Below, piece by piece: positions 10,381 through 20,889 of a stretch of 37,777 nucleotides of DNA (its first letter is position 1; each line of letters opens with the position of its first letter). This stretch comes from Zygnema cylindricum (lineage: Eukaryota; Streptophyta; Zygnematophyceae; Zygnematales; Zygnemataceae). Location: positions 12,093-49,869 of the forward strand of contig JBBHKE010000022.1 in assembly GCA_037447655.1 (NCBI GenBank). The letters are read 5' to 3'. The position numbers and the translations under genes were made by a program. The notes beneath the pieces are model-generated. The model was not told the DNA's origin. It saw only the letters and a list, made by a program, of their open reading frames with translations, and ran no database searches.

Positions 10381-12415
10381 GTGGCAGCAATTTTGGTTAA
10401 CCTAACAGACAATACTGAAGGAAGAGATATATTTTTAAATATAAGAGGAGGCAATCGAATGATGCGCATCTTTGAGTCACATGCATTATATGACCCACTC
10501 CAATACCCACTTCTATTTCCATATGGTGAACTCGGGTGGCATTTAGGTTTGACAATGAAAAATGGAAGATGTGTGTCTCCAAGAGCATATGCAGCTTATC
10601 GCTTATTTACGTGTGCAAGAGAAAACAACTTAATAAACAAAGTCAGTCGCCTATTCCAACAGTATTGTATATACCAATTTGCAAAAGTGGAGCAACAACG
10701 ACTGAAGATCCAGCGCGAGAATCAACGTACTTTGCGCACAGAGTTGTATGGGGGATAAATGGATTTGATACCACGCGACCAATGTGTTGTAAGCGATCAG
10801 GCGAGGCAACAAATTTACACAAACATTTCGGCAACAAATAATGACGTGGTAAACCACCGCAATGAAGAGCTTTCAAGAACAGGGCGACGTATCATCTTAG
10901 CGCCAAGCGTCACAGGTGGTGATAGGTATATGTAGGAACAATACCAGAATGCAATGGCAATTTTCCGCGCAATCGGCAAGCCATATTTATTTATAATAAC
11001 CACATGTAATCCTAACTGAAAAGAAATTAAACAATCATTGAAACCAGGAGAGACTTCCTACAACCGACCTGACATAACAGTGCGCGTGTTTTCATTGAAG
11101 CTGAAAGCTATACTTCAATACATTTCAAACGGTGTATTAGGAGTATAAGTGGGAATAATTCACGTGATCGAGTTTCAAAAACGTTGTTTGGCTCATGCAC
11201 ATTTCATCCAAATGTAAGCTGATGAGGACAAACCTCGAACACCTACAGAATATGACATGTTGGCTTCAGCAGAGATACCTGATCCCATGAACAAAAAATT
11301 GTACAAAACAGTGACAACATGTATGATGCATGGTCCATGTGACGTGCGTTGTTTGCGTGAGGCTAAATGCAATAAAGGATTTCCTAAAGCATTATGTGAA
11401 AAGCACAAGAGGATGGTAAATGATATCGTATGTACAGGAGACGAAATAATGGTTGTGTTACGACAATAAATGGAAAAACACTTGATAATCAATTTGTCGT
11501 TCCATGCAATCCTTGGTTTTTGCACAAATACAACTGTCAAATTATTGTCGAAGTGTGCTCAACAATAGAATCAATCAAATATTTATACAAGTATTAGTAC
11601 AAAGGGCATGATCGCGCCGCAGTGTTATTAGGAAACAACGAGCCCAGGGACAAAATTCAACAATACTTAGATACCCGATACGTATCCGCATCGAAATCAT
11701 GTTGGAGATTGTTCGAGTTCCCCTTACAAGCTAAGTCTCAAACTGTAGAAAAGCTTCCTGTGCATTTACCTTATCAACAAATGGTTACGTTTCATGCAAT
11801 AGAAAATGCGTTAGCAGTTTTGAAACATGCTTCGTCTACGAAACTTACAAGTTACTTCGACTTATGTGCCAATGTTGAGACCGCACGCTCCCTTTTGTAC
11901 CCGGAAATCCTTAAACGTTACATTTGGAAGAATAAATATTGGCAAAAGCGAGCAAGAGTTAATCAAAGTGTCATAGGGAGAATGGTATCCGGCTCACCAG
12001 TTGAACCCGAACGTTTATTTCCTGAGTTGTTACTTTGCTATCAACGAAGACCACAGTCATTCAAAGTTTTGTGTACTATCGAAGGTGTCGAGAATGCCAC
12101 ATTTGGTGGAGTTGCAAGTGCAATGGGACTTCGCAATGATGATGTAAGTGGGAAAAATGCATGGAAGAAGCGGTATCATTCCAAATGCCAAAACAACTCC
12201 AACACCTATTTTCCACAATCCTCCTCTGCGCTAATCTTCAATCAACAAAATCATTCGAGGCAAAGCACTTCAAAAAATATGTCTAACGATATCCACTATG
12301 GAAATCGGACGAATTACATAGCTTATGAGTCGCGTAATAATGAGAATCTTCAACGAGAAGAAGAATACAAGACTTTATTGGACACCAAACAATTCCTACG
12401 CAAGGAAATCGCTTA
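10381..12415 (+). pseudogene. Helitron Rep (HUH) domain
   Basis: 10381-10758 encodes the Helitron_like_N domain (SHALYDPLQYPLLFPYGELG, then SRLFQQYCIYQFAKVEQQRL). Rep follows in broken frames: EQYQNAMAIFRAIGKPYLF (about 10935), FQKRCLAHAHF with the HUH pair H-A-H (11193-11201), and the tyrosine segment KYLYKY-stop-YKGHDRA (about 11578-11610), where a stop codon interrupts the catalytic tyrosine region. 11622-12180 is an open Rep-to-helicase linker (QQYLDTRYVSASKSCWRLFE, LPVHLPYQQMVTF). Rolling-circle nicking cannot work from this copy. Confidence 0.85.
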
Positions 12416-13345
12416 TCAAAACTCGGCACTTCCATCGCCCTCGCAGATGCGATCCAAAAGTAGCTAATCTAGATAATGCCGATTCAAGTCGAAGAGAACC
12501 AAACGACCGACCCTCATACCAAACCCCAATATGACTACCACTGCAGTAACACTTCCCCGGCCAGCCCACCACGCATCTAAGTTGAATACGAGATTTGGAC
12601 ATATTCACCCACTTTGACTTTCCTTAGAAATACCCACCCCGCATTAAAACTGACCCACTGGCTCCCTGTACCCGACTCCCTCAAGTTCGGCAGCAGTTAA
12701 TCATCAAAATGGTTTAGTAATCGATGAGCATAATACCAAAGTTCGCCATTTATACAGAAGGTTTCGGAGCATGGAAATTTGAGTTTTGAATTTTGAAGAT
12801 AGACTATCATTACCGATCGATTTGCGCCAGGCCTTTTTCAGACGGCCATCATATTACTGCCAAATGTCGACACGGTCAAATCGCATTAATTCTAATTTGC
12901 ATCCCTTTAACGCCACGGTTATCTGACGAAGCCAATCGCCAGTACATTTCCATCATCATGCTTTATCGTGCCGCCGATCAAAACCCTACCGTCCGAATTC
13001 CACGCATTTCAAGCCATATCAACGAATGGTATTTGCTCGCTATCGGAAACAAACCACGACCGCTCGTCTATACGCATTTCATTAAATCAACGATTCCATG
13101 CAAAAGATTATAGTTCGCTAAACTGGATTTATCTACCCATAAAAGATTTATATATTTATCAAACCCTATATATCGTAATACCCTGACTTAACGGCTAGAT
13201 CTAACGGCTAATGCCGACACGAACGGCAGTACCAAGATCAATTCCCGTCCGGCAGCTTACTTTGGTAAGTCCATCACCCCTTCGCTCTGAGCCCAGGCGC
13301 CATGGCTCTAGCTCCCTATCCATCCTTCTGACTCACAATGGGGCT
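12416..13345 (-). repeat. Copia LTR inserted in the Helitron gene
   Basis: The minus strand carries the family's LTR: the last part (12416-12660) aligns with 18705-18960 (ttagctacttttggatc, then cggcattatctagat, and aaagtcaaagtgggtgaat-like stretches). The tRNA-like module is at 13190-13262 and gccatggc lies near 13300. It is strongly diverged and its 5' start is missing, so the right border is approximate. It separates Helitron Rep from helicase coding. Confidence 0.6.
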
Positions 13346-14493
13346 TGGAGCAGCATGCACTCCTCACCCCAATACAGGAGCCATATCCCAAACCGTTCCC
13401 ATCCCGTGAGCAACTCATTCGTCAAACACATAAACGAAATCCATTAATAGATGCCAAAAAATCCTACAATCTTGAAGACATGACACGAGTGTTATCTTCA
13501 ATCACCACACTCAATGTGGAACAGAAAGAAGCATATGACGTAGTTACAAATGGAATACAAGATACTTCAAAGGCCGAAACTTGTTTTTTTCTTGATGGAC
13601 TAGGAGGAACAGGAAAGTTATTTGTCATAGAGAAGATTTTGGCAAAAGTACATACAAACGGCAAAATAGCTATAGTCGTTGCTGCAAGTGGTATAGCAAC
13701 ATTGTTGTTGACAGGAGGAAATACAGCGCACTCAAGATTTAAGCTTCCATTAGATATATATGCTCAATCTACATGCAATATCTCTTCTCAATCATATCTT
13801 GCAAAGTTATTGCGTCAAACCTCTCTAATCGTTTGGGATGAAGTTTATATGTCTCATCGACATTTACTTGAGGCAGTGGATAGAACATTGTAAGATTTAC
13901 GAGGAGATTAGAAACTATTTGGGAATGTAGTGTTTCTCATAGCGGGCGACTTTCGTCAATGCCTCTCAGTTATTCAAAAAGCCATAGATGCTCAAATCAT
14001 CGCAGGATGCGTAAAAAACAGCCCCCTATGGCAAAAATTCAAACAGCTTCGTTTGAAAATTAATATGCGTGTTTGTACAGCTCAAGGTGACATTGCCGCC
14101 TCAACATTCCAAGAATTCGCCGACTTTTTGCTTTAAGTTGGGGAGGGGCGACACAAACCACACCCACAGTTACCACCAGAGTACATAATGCTCCCAAAAG
14201 ATATAGTGCTACACATAAGCAATGACACGAATACAAACTTGGAGAAACTCATTTAATGCACCTTTCCAAACGTAACAACAAAATACATTCACGATGCATA
14301 CTTCTCAGATCGTGCTATACTATCTCCTCGCAATGTGGATGTTAACATCGTCAACGACTTGGTGATGCGGAAAATACCACAACAGAAGCATGAATACATT
14401 TCTATAGACTCAGTGGAGATCGAAGAACCTGATCAACAATCAACTCCATAACAATCAGTGGCATCCCACCGCACAACCTCAAACTAAAAACAG
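13346..14493 (+). pseudogene. Helitron Pif1-like helicase, N-terminal motifs
   Basis: Open from about 13345 to 13893: the entry motif LNVEQKEAYDVV, then Walker A GLGGTGKLF (13600-13626; the usual Thr/Ser after Lys is Leu), NTAHSRFKLPL (motif Ia region), and Walker B-like IVWDEVYMSHR (usually WDEAPM). After stops near 13893 and 13910, motif III FLIAGDFRQCLSVIQKA is read at 13930-13985 and NMRV near 14060. The Walker A change and the stops indicate an inactive helicase. Confidence 0.85.
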
Positions 14494-14830
14494 GTACATC
14501 AATTATTCTCATTACCTCGTTTATCATACAATTATTTAAGTCTCTAAATATCAATATGAAAATGTATATAATCAATTATTCACAATCCATTATGCCGATG
14601 ATTAAATCAAAATTAACTTAAATAACATAATTCTATATTAAATACACATTCTTTAACATAAATCAAATTAATGTAAGTTCACATGGTTATTTATATGTTT
14701 AAACATCGAGATAAATATGCTCATCAATACAAACCACAATTTGTAATTTCAATAATTTAAATCATATCAACAAAAAACATATAATTAGATATTGAATACA
14801 TATTAATTAACATTTATCGATTTGAAACAG
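14494..14830 (+). other. Intron-like AT-rich insertion in Helitron helicase
   Basis: Coding up to LKLKTG is interrupted after aaaaacag by 337 bp of AT-rich non-coding DNA that starts GTACAT and ends TTTGAAACAG. Removing it joins the frame into the expected Helitron reading (LKTGTPIILLRN). The first bases of the insertion repeat the first bases of the next exon: acaggtacaTcaatTattct against acaggtacaCcaatCattct. Either this is a spliceosomal intron born from a tandem duplication, or an insertion with an exonic duplication. Confidence 0.65.
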
Positions 14831-15245
14831 GTACACCAATCATTCTACTGCGTAATATCAATGGTGAAATAGACTTTGTAATGGAACCAAACTACGAGTG
14901 GTGGGTCTTTCCAAAAACTGCATTCACGCAAAAATACTCACTGGTGTTGCACGAAACACCGAAATTTTCATTCCGCGTATACCGATGATCAACAACGAAA
15001 AAACTTTGCCATTCCAAATCAAACGGCGACAATTTGCAGTACAAGTAGGATTTGCTATGACAATCAACAATGCACAAGGACAATCAATACACCACTTGGG
15101 TCTGTATTTGCCCCAAACGGTGTTTGGACACGGACAACTATATGTGGCGTTGTCGCGGGTCACTTCACGCGCCAATGTAAAAGTGTTGATTGAAGAACNN
15201 NNNNNNNNCTATTTCGATCGACCAGTAAAGTCAATCGCATATTAG
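14831..15245 (+). pseudogene. Helitron helicase C-terminal motifs
   Basis: Encodes the conserved tail of Helitron/Pif1 helicases: KNCIHAKILTGVARN, FIPRIPM, LPFQIKRRQFAVQVGFAMTI, NNAQGQSIHHLGLYLP and FGHGQLYVALSRVTSRAN (motifs V and VI). It contains the 10-base N gap at 15199-15208 and ends at the stop near 15243-15245. No Helitron 3' end (hairpin plus CTRR) can be pinned down before the antisense copia gag begins. Confidence 0.85.
15199..15208. other. Assembly gap (10 N)
   Basis: Ten unknown bases within the helicase tail. The real gap length may differ from 10, so the frame across it is not reliable. Confidence 0.99.
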
Positions 15246-15317
15246 AATATAACCTCCTTCTTTGTTTATGATTTGAGGAACTCCCTCGTCCTTTCAAACT
15301 TCGTAAACGTTGACTGA

Positions 15318-15415
15318 AACTGTTTTCTTTAGTTAAATTAATCTTATCCTTAGTCAAATTGGTCTTAGTCTTAGACAAATTGGTGTTAATCTTAGTCAAA
15401 TTAGTTTCCGTCTTA
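15318..15415 (-). repeat. 21-bp tandem repeat (7-aa) after zinc knuckle
   Basis: About four imperfect copies of a 21-bp unit (ttagtcaaattggtcttagtc on +). On the coding minus strand the unit reads TNLTKxK, seen in NLSKTKTNLTKDKINLTK. It sits C-terminal to the knuckle. Confidence 0.75.
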
Positions 15416-15654
15416 TCCGGTAGATGCTCATTGAAGCTGAGAGACTCATCTGCATCAGTTGCAGAAGCTGAAAAAAAAGCATTTCCACGGGAAGGATTTC
15501 CAGAAAAACCTTTGTGATACTGGCTCTGTTGTCAAACTGGCCTGTATAAACCTGTCTCATTAGCCTTCTTCAATTTAGGACAGTACCTGTATCCATGACT
15601 CTTCTCAAAACAATAGAAACAAGTTGTAGTAGATGGCCTATTCTGCCTTTGATT

Positions 15655-15745
15655 AAACTGATTCTAATTGTGGTTAAACAGATTCTGATTCTGGTTAAAC
15701 TGATTCCTATTCTAATTAAATTGATTTCTTTTGTCAAAGTCAGTT
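15655..15745 (-). repeat. 21-bp tandem repeat (7-aa) before zinc knuckle
   Basis: About four imperfect 21-bp units (ttaaactgattctaattgtgg on +), coding NQFNQN-like heptads on the minus strand. It sits N-terminal to the zinc knuckle. Together with the array at 15318-15415 it brackets the nucleic-acid-binding motif. Confidence 0.75.
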
Positions 15746-16385
15746 GCAAATGCTTCAAACTTTCCTGCTCCCTCAAGGAGTTTAGTATTTGTTTCTTCCT
15801 CCAATATAAGATTATACGCTAACTGAAATGACCAGCTAGCTTTATCATGACTCTTTAATTAAACAAACACACCCTTTATGCTACTAGGGAGACCTCTAAT
15901 AAGCAAAGCTGCCTGTTGAAACTCAGTAAATGACCCCCCAGCAGCAGAGTGAGCATCAATGAGCGCGCAAAAATTGTCACAATACTCAACCATAGTTCCC
16001 CCCATGTATTTGTATCCCCAAATTTTTCCAGCCACCAAAAGCTCCTTCGAACATTCGCTTTCTCAAAAGAGGATTTGAGGGATGTCCAAATCTCCCTCGC
16101 CTTCTTCATTTTTAGTCGAGACATGACCAAATTTTTTGAAAAACAAAGAATTAGATTGTTCCTTGCCATTGAATTCTTCTTCACCCAAGTTGGATTTGTT
16201 TCATCAAGGGAGCCATCCAAGACCCCTAATAAGTCAGCAGTTTCAAACGAAGATTCAACCATCGCCGCCCAGTACGCATACTTTTGGCCATTGAAGATAA
16301 GAATTCTTGACGAAAGGCCCATATCCTGTTGTTCTACAACCACCGTTACAGGCGGGGAACCAACAGTAGTAGTGGAAGTAGACAT

Positions 16386-17640
16386 GAAAAACAACAGAAA
16401 CTATCAAAGTACCTACTCAACAGCCAACTTAGAACTGACACAAAATATGACTCAGGTAGCCAATATGCTTCAAATTTGCCACAGTGATACAAAATTTAGT
16501 AAAATGACAATTCCCAAAATTGCAGTCCAAATGACCCAGTAAACCATAAGATATGATGTCTGGAAGTTTTCCAAAAATTGCCCTTAGAAAATCATATTCC
16601 CAAAACTGGATACTACAAAATTGGCTAAGTCCTAAGTTATATACTCACAGTGTGTATCTACTTATCTACACTAATTCGGGTAACCGTTACTACGGTTATT
16701 ATCCTGACTAGGGACAAAGCATCTTACCCGTACGTCACTTACCTCAAAAACCCTAATTTCTATTTTCTAAAAACCTGATTAATGGAACACTATTTTATAT
16801 CACACTAAACTACAAACTAATGTTATTCAGATATTTACAAAAATTGAACCGTACACACAACGTTCTAACCGTACACAAAACGTTCCAAATGCTTAGTCAG
16901 CGGTGACCGCTAAAGTCCAGCCGAATGTGGTCGTGTAGTACGAAGCACCTGAGTGCTTCGTCACTTGTGGTCCCACGCGAATCACGCTTGTGGTCTTTCG
17001 TGAATCTTGCTTGTGGTCCCAGGTGAATCGCGTCCATTGGAACAAATTCGATCGACGATGGTGCCGTCGAGCTGTACCATATGTTTCCGGAATACTCGGG
17101 ACAGATCCCGTTCGTCCGATCATGTGAATTTTATTGTCAACTTTTTGACACGTATGGCTGACTGTCGGCGCTACTCTGAAAAACCTGCATACGTTCTTTC
17201 ACTGACACGTGTCCCTGCAAAAGCACAATACACTCTACTGTTCCTTTCGCTACTATAACACTAATTAAGGTAAGTATTACAAGTATTACAATAGACTACT
17301 AGGAAAAATATCCTAAGTTATTTTTACCCCTATTGACTTTAATAAAGATTTATAAATTACAACATAAAATGGTTGCGTGCAAGTAGTTTCTCACTTCACG
17401 TGAGCTCTAGTGTGCAAGCACACACAAACATTTGACTTAGCCGCAAAAATTGAATGTAATTTCGAGCCGTTACGCTGAACTTGGACTAAAATTAAAGGAT
17501 GACGTACGACATGTGTAAGCTCGCATGAAACAAAATAAATTTTGTACAAAATATAAAAGCGTACCCGCGTATAAATATCAAGCAATATTTAAGTAAGAGA
17601 ACTATGTTCGCCTTCGGGGAAACCCTTATATAGGCGCAGT
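16386..17640. other. Upstream of the antisense gag; probable leader/LTR remnant
   Basis: No coding signal. Position suggests the leader and 5' LTR of the minus-strand gag element, but I find no primer-binding site and no matching LTR. It holds two short tandem repeats: 16842-16887 (aaccgtacacacaacgttct, twice) and 16968-17037 (cttgtggtcccacgcgaatc-type unit of about 24 bp, three times). Confidence 0.4.
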
Positions 17641-17724
17641 GTCTGTCTCATGTTTTTTTTGTCACACGGCTGTACCGCGGACACGATCTAGCGCTGCCGC
17701 CCGTCGCGGTACTGACCGCTGTAC

Positions 17725-18050
17725 CGTGGCACTATTCTACACTGCCGCATGCCCACTGGCGTAATTCTACGTTGCCTCCGCTCGCTGACGTAATTCTACT
17801 CTGCCGCCCGCCGGCTGGCGTAATTCTACGCTGCCGCCCACCCGCTGGCATAATTCTACGCTGTCGCCGGCCGCCATAATTGTACGTTGCCGCCCGGTGG
17901 CGTGATTATACGCTGCCGCTTGGTGGCGTAATTTTATGCTGCCGCTGGCTGGCGTGATTCTACGCTGCCGCTCAGTGTCATAATTCTACGCCGCCGACAG
18001 TTGCCGTAATAATACGTTGCCGCCCGCTGGCGTAATTCTATGCTGCCGCC
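17725..18050. repeat. CpG-rich minisatellite, 26-30 bp unit
   Basis: About eleven diverged copies of ggcgtaattctacgctgccg plus a variable GC-rich tail (cccgct). Units are 26-30 bp, with the core taattctacgctgccg best kept. The array is much richer in GC and CpG than its surroundings. Frames read through it because of its periodicity and are not genes. Confidence 0.85.
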
Positions 18051-18159
18051 CGTCAACAGGACATACCGCCGTACCCAGCACAAATGTAACGTTGCCCTGC
18101 GACCGTCCGCAATACGGACCGCCGTATCGGCGGTGTAATGCAACGTTGCCGCCCGCAAG

Positions 18160-18295
18160 TATCTACGAACCACCACCAGTAGTACCGTAAAAAAATTGCC
18201 TACGAACAATCTACGAACGACTACCGGCAGTACCGTAAAAGAAAATACGAACAATATACGAACGACTACCTGCAGTAGTGTAAGAAAAAACACTT
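18160..18295. repeat. Second tandem array, about 40-45 bp unit
   Basis: Three copies of a unit with tacgaacgactaccggcag followed by taccgtaaaaaaa. Copies start near 18160, 18208 and 18254. It follows the CpG-rich array directly. Confidence 0.7.
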
Positions 18296-18704
18296 CATTT
18301 TGCACATCTGTAGAATTCAGAAACAACATAAAATTAGTACGCTTATTTGACCTGAAAAGTAATTACCTGAACAGTACCACTTTGGTCTGGTTGAACTTTG
18401 GAACGGTCGTGCCATCTCGGCTCGACTAACGCCTCAGCTTACAGGTGTTCAAAAACAATATTACCAAGGTAAGTTTATTTATATTCTGATGTATGTTGTA
18501 GAGCTGTAACTACAAAAAAACGGCTTTTTCCATTTGAAAGGGGAGGCAGTTCATGAATTGTTGGTGTGAGGTTCTTAAAAGATGAATTTCCTGTTTCCAA
18601 GTGGGGTTTGTTCATGAAAATGGTGCAAAATGTGTAGATATGAGTAGCGTACTTTAATCCACTCGACGTACAATAAATCACTTTTGTCGTTTGAAATACT
18701 TCGT
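18296..18704. other. Unassigned stretch
   Basis: I see no gene, repeat or element signature here beyond low-complexity A runs. It ends at the border of the solo LTR. Confidence 0.4.
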
Positions 18705-19811
18705 TGAAACTCTGTGTGCTCCATTGCCCACAGAAATCGCAGATCCAAAAGAAGCTAATCTAGATAGTGCCGACTCCAAGTTGATATAAGCCCAAATGAC
18801 TGACCCCTTGACAATCAAAAACCCATTATAGCTTCACCCCTGTGAAATAAGACTTTATGTGTGCTCAGTTCCACCACAGAATGCAAAGTTAGAATATGAG
18901 TTTTGGACACATTCACCCACTTTGACTTTCCCTTAGAAATACAGCCACCGTGGCAGGATAAAACTGTGACCGACTACACCCCCTTGTAGCATAAACCCCC
19001 CTGATCCGCAGCAAAAAGAATCACTGAAAATGGTCAAGTAAATTAATAGTTATGAATGGTCAAAGATGACTTTTTGTACATGAGCTCTCTCGGAGAGAGG
19101 CTGCTATCTCCTAAATTTTCTAAGTCTTATCTCTCTCTAAAACTCTATCTACTGACGTACAGCACCAATCAAATTAGTGTGTCGTACAGAAAAGTACATG
19201 TGCCGGTGTACTTTTTGTACGACCATCGTACGACATGGCCAAAATGTCGACACATCTCATATGCGGATTTGTTCCCGTAATCTCCGGAGTTGCCGCAATC
19301 CAACGTTGTCGCGCCACGTGTCATATAACGTGGCAATGACAGTAAAACGCCAAAAGTACATATTCCGTGATTGCGGCGCCTGTCGTGGCCATCCGATCAA
19401 AACCGGATTCAACTATAGCCGTTGAAAATAAACGCGCGGTATCTATGCATTACGTATCTATATCCTGTTTAATAAACTAGTCTACGTGTTACAAAATAAA
19501 TATTTATCAAATCTTTTTTATCCTACCACTAATCCTAGACTTATAGGTTAAAGCTACCGGCTAATTTGGCGGACTGCAGGTACCCAGATCAAATCTCGGG
19601 TCCGTCAATCATTTTAGGTAACTCTATCAAGATTTGCATTCCTGTCCTCTTTGGACAGCATAGGCTGCCATGGATCTAACTCCTCCTCAAGTCTTCAGTG
19701 ACTGCGACAAGTGTGGGGATTGAGTGAAGAGTTAGAGGCAAGCTGTTAGTGTCTCCTCTTTCGGCTTTTATTTTATAATCTGTGGACCTAAAAAATACTT
19801 AAATTTCAACA
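18705..19811 (-). repeat. Solo copia LTR with target duplication
   Basis: On the minus strand it starts TGTTGAAATTTAAG at 19811 and ends GAGTTTCA at 18705 (1107 bp). It has the full set of family landmarks but no internal coding on either side. Flanking pentamers are ttcgt (18700-18704) and tttgt (19812-19816), a 4 of 5 match, as expected for an old copia target duplication. It likely arose by recombination between two LTRs. Confidence 0.75.
19541..19611 (+). other. tRNA-like module in solo LTR (antisense)
   Basis: A-box-like TAGGTTAAAGCT at 19544-19555 and T-arm-like CCCAG-ATCAAAT-CTCGG at 19583-19599. It starts about 200 bp inside the LTR. Confidence 0.55.
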
Positions 19812-19887
19812 TTTGTGATGTGTTCGTGTTGTTGCATTGAATCTTGTAATGTTTCATGTTATGAAGTGTGTAATCCATAGTAGTACG

Positions 19888-20887
19888 TGCAATTTTGTGT
19901 CCTCCATTGGACTACAGAATTCGGGAAGCCTCTAGATAGTTTCTAACTAACCCACTTCAAACCACAACCACTGCTGCCCAAGAAGGCAAACTGTCAATTT
20001 GACAGTACCACCGTGGAGCTGGACTCCCTTGAGTCTGTAGCAAAAAGAATTACTGAAAACGGCCAACCAACCGATAAGTTATGAGGTGGCAAAGATGCCA
20101 ACTTATACAAGCCTCCCAAAGGGAGAGGTGACTATCTACAAAATATGCTAAGTCTTACTTCCCTCTCACAACCCCTATCTACTACTGTACGACCCTATCA
20201 CATAACTGTATAGTACAAAAAGGTACTTCGACCGATGTCCTTTCTGTACGGCCTGTGTACGAAAGGCCGCTGAGTAGACGCGTGTCAATCTTTCACTCGT
20301 CCGTACGCTCCCCGGAATTTCTACAACCAAATGTTATCCCTCCACTTGGCGCCAGGTCATGCCACGTCCATAAACGCCAAAGTGACCATTCCGGGATCTC
20401 GGCAACGATGTATGCCGTAGGATAAAATCTGACATTGATTTTTAGCCGTCGAAACAAATGTCCGATTCATTTGTTTCGTGTGAAACGACGTCCGCACTAA
20501 ACGTTAACTAGTTCTAAGTTCCTTTGTTCATATTTTAGTTAATCGGTTTCAGTACCATACACAAGTTTAAATAGATATCAAACCCTATGTATTCTAACGG
20601 ACTTCTACGACAGAGTGGTTAGAGCTAACGGCTAAGCCGCGCCCTGCCGGCCGGAGGTTCGAGTCCTGCCGGACTCAACCTTTTGTTGAGTGTGACTTAA
20701 GTCACTCTTTAGTCCTGCCTATGGAGCTGAGGCAGCCATGGCTCTATCACTCTCTCTCTTCTTCAGTGACTATAACAAGTATGGGGGCAAAAGAGAAGAG
20801 ATGGAGGCAGGCTGCCTGCATTTTTCTTATATTTTTCCGCTAATATATTTAGACCTATAAAATACCCAAAAACCAGTTATTTCAACA
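19888..20887 (-). repeat. 3' LTR of an antisense copia remnant
   Basis: On the minus strand it starts TGTTGAAATAACTGG at 20887 right after the purine tract aaaataacgggag and the RNase H remnant. It ends AAATTGCA at 19888, about 1000 bp. A 76-bp spacer (19812-19887) separates it from the solo LTR. Confidence 0.8.
20613..20690 (+). other. Best-kept tRNA-like module (antisense to LTR)
   Basis: A-box-like GAGTGGTTAGAGCT at 20613-20626 and an exact B-box GGTTCGAGTCC at 20656-20666. The A-B spacing of about 43 bp is that of a tRNA gene. The upstream GACAGAGTGGTTAGAGC resembles tRNA D-arms of the Leu/Ser class. No acceptor stem pairs, so it is not a functional tRNA gene. Confidence 0.65.
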
Positions 20888-20889
20888 CT

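Larger units (their letters stand above)
15255..16385 (-). pseudogene. Copia gag of a different family
   Basis: ATG at 16385 starts MSTSTTTVGSPPV and runs into the copia gag core (ILIFNGQKYAYWAAMVESSF, then LLGVLDGSLDETNPTW and KKAREIWTSLKSSFE). A frameshift follows near 15990 (TWG); after further stops the frame reaches a CX2CX4HX4C zinc knuckle (CFYCFEKSHGYRYC, near 15600). Asn/Gln-rich and Thr/Lys-rich 7-residue repeats flank the knuckle. Protease and pol are missing; the gag abuts the Helitron tail directly. Confidence 0.8.

Noticed and set aside
17725-18050. CRISPR-like regular array
   Set aside because: Repeat units are contiguous and diverged with no unique spacers; plant nuclear context; a minisatellite explains it.
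20600-20690. Functional tRNA gene
   Set aside because: A- and B-boxes are present, but no acceptor stem pairs and no convincing anticodon arm forms; it lies at a fixed place inside an LTR.
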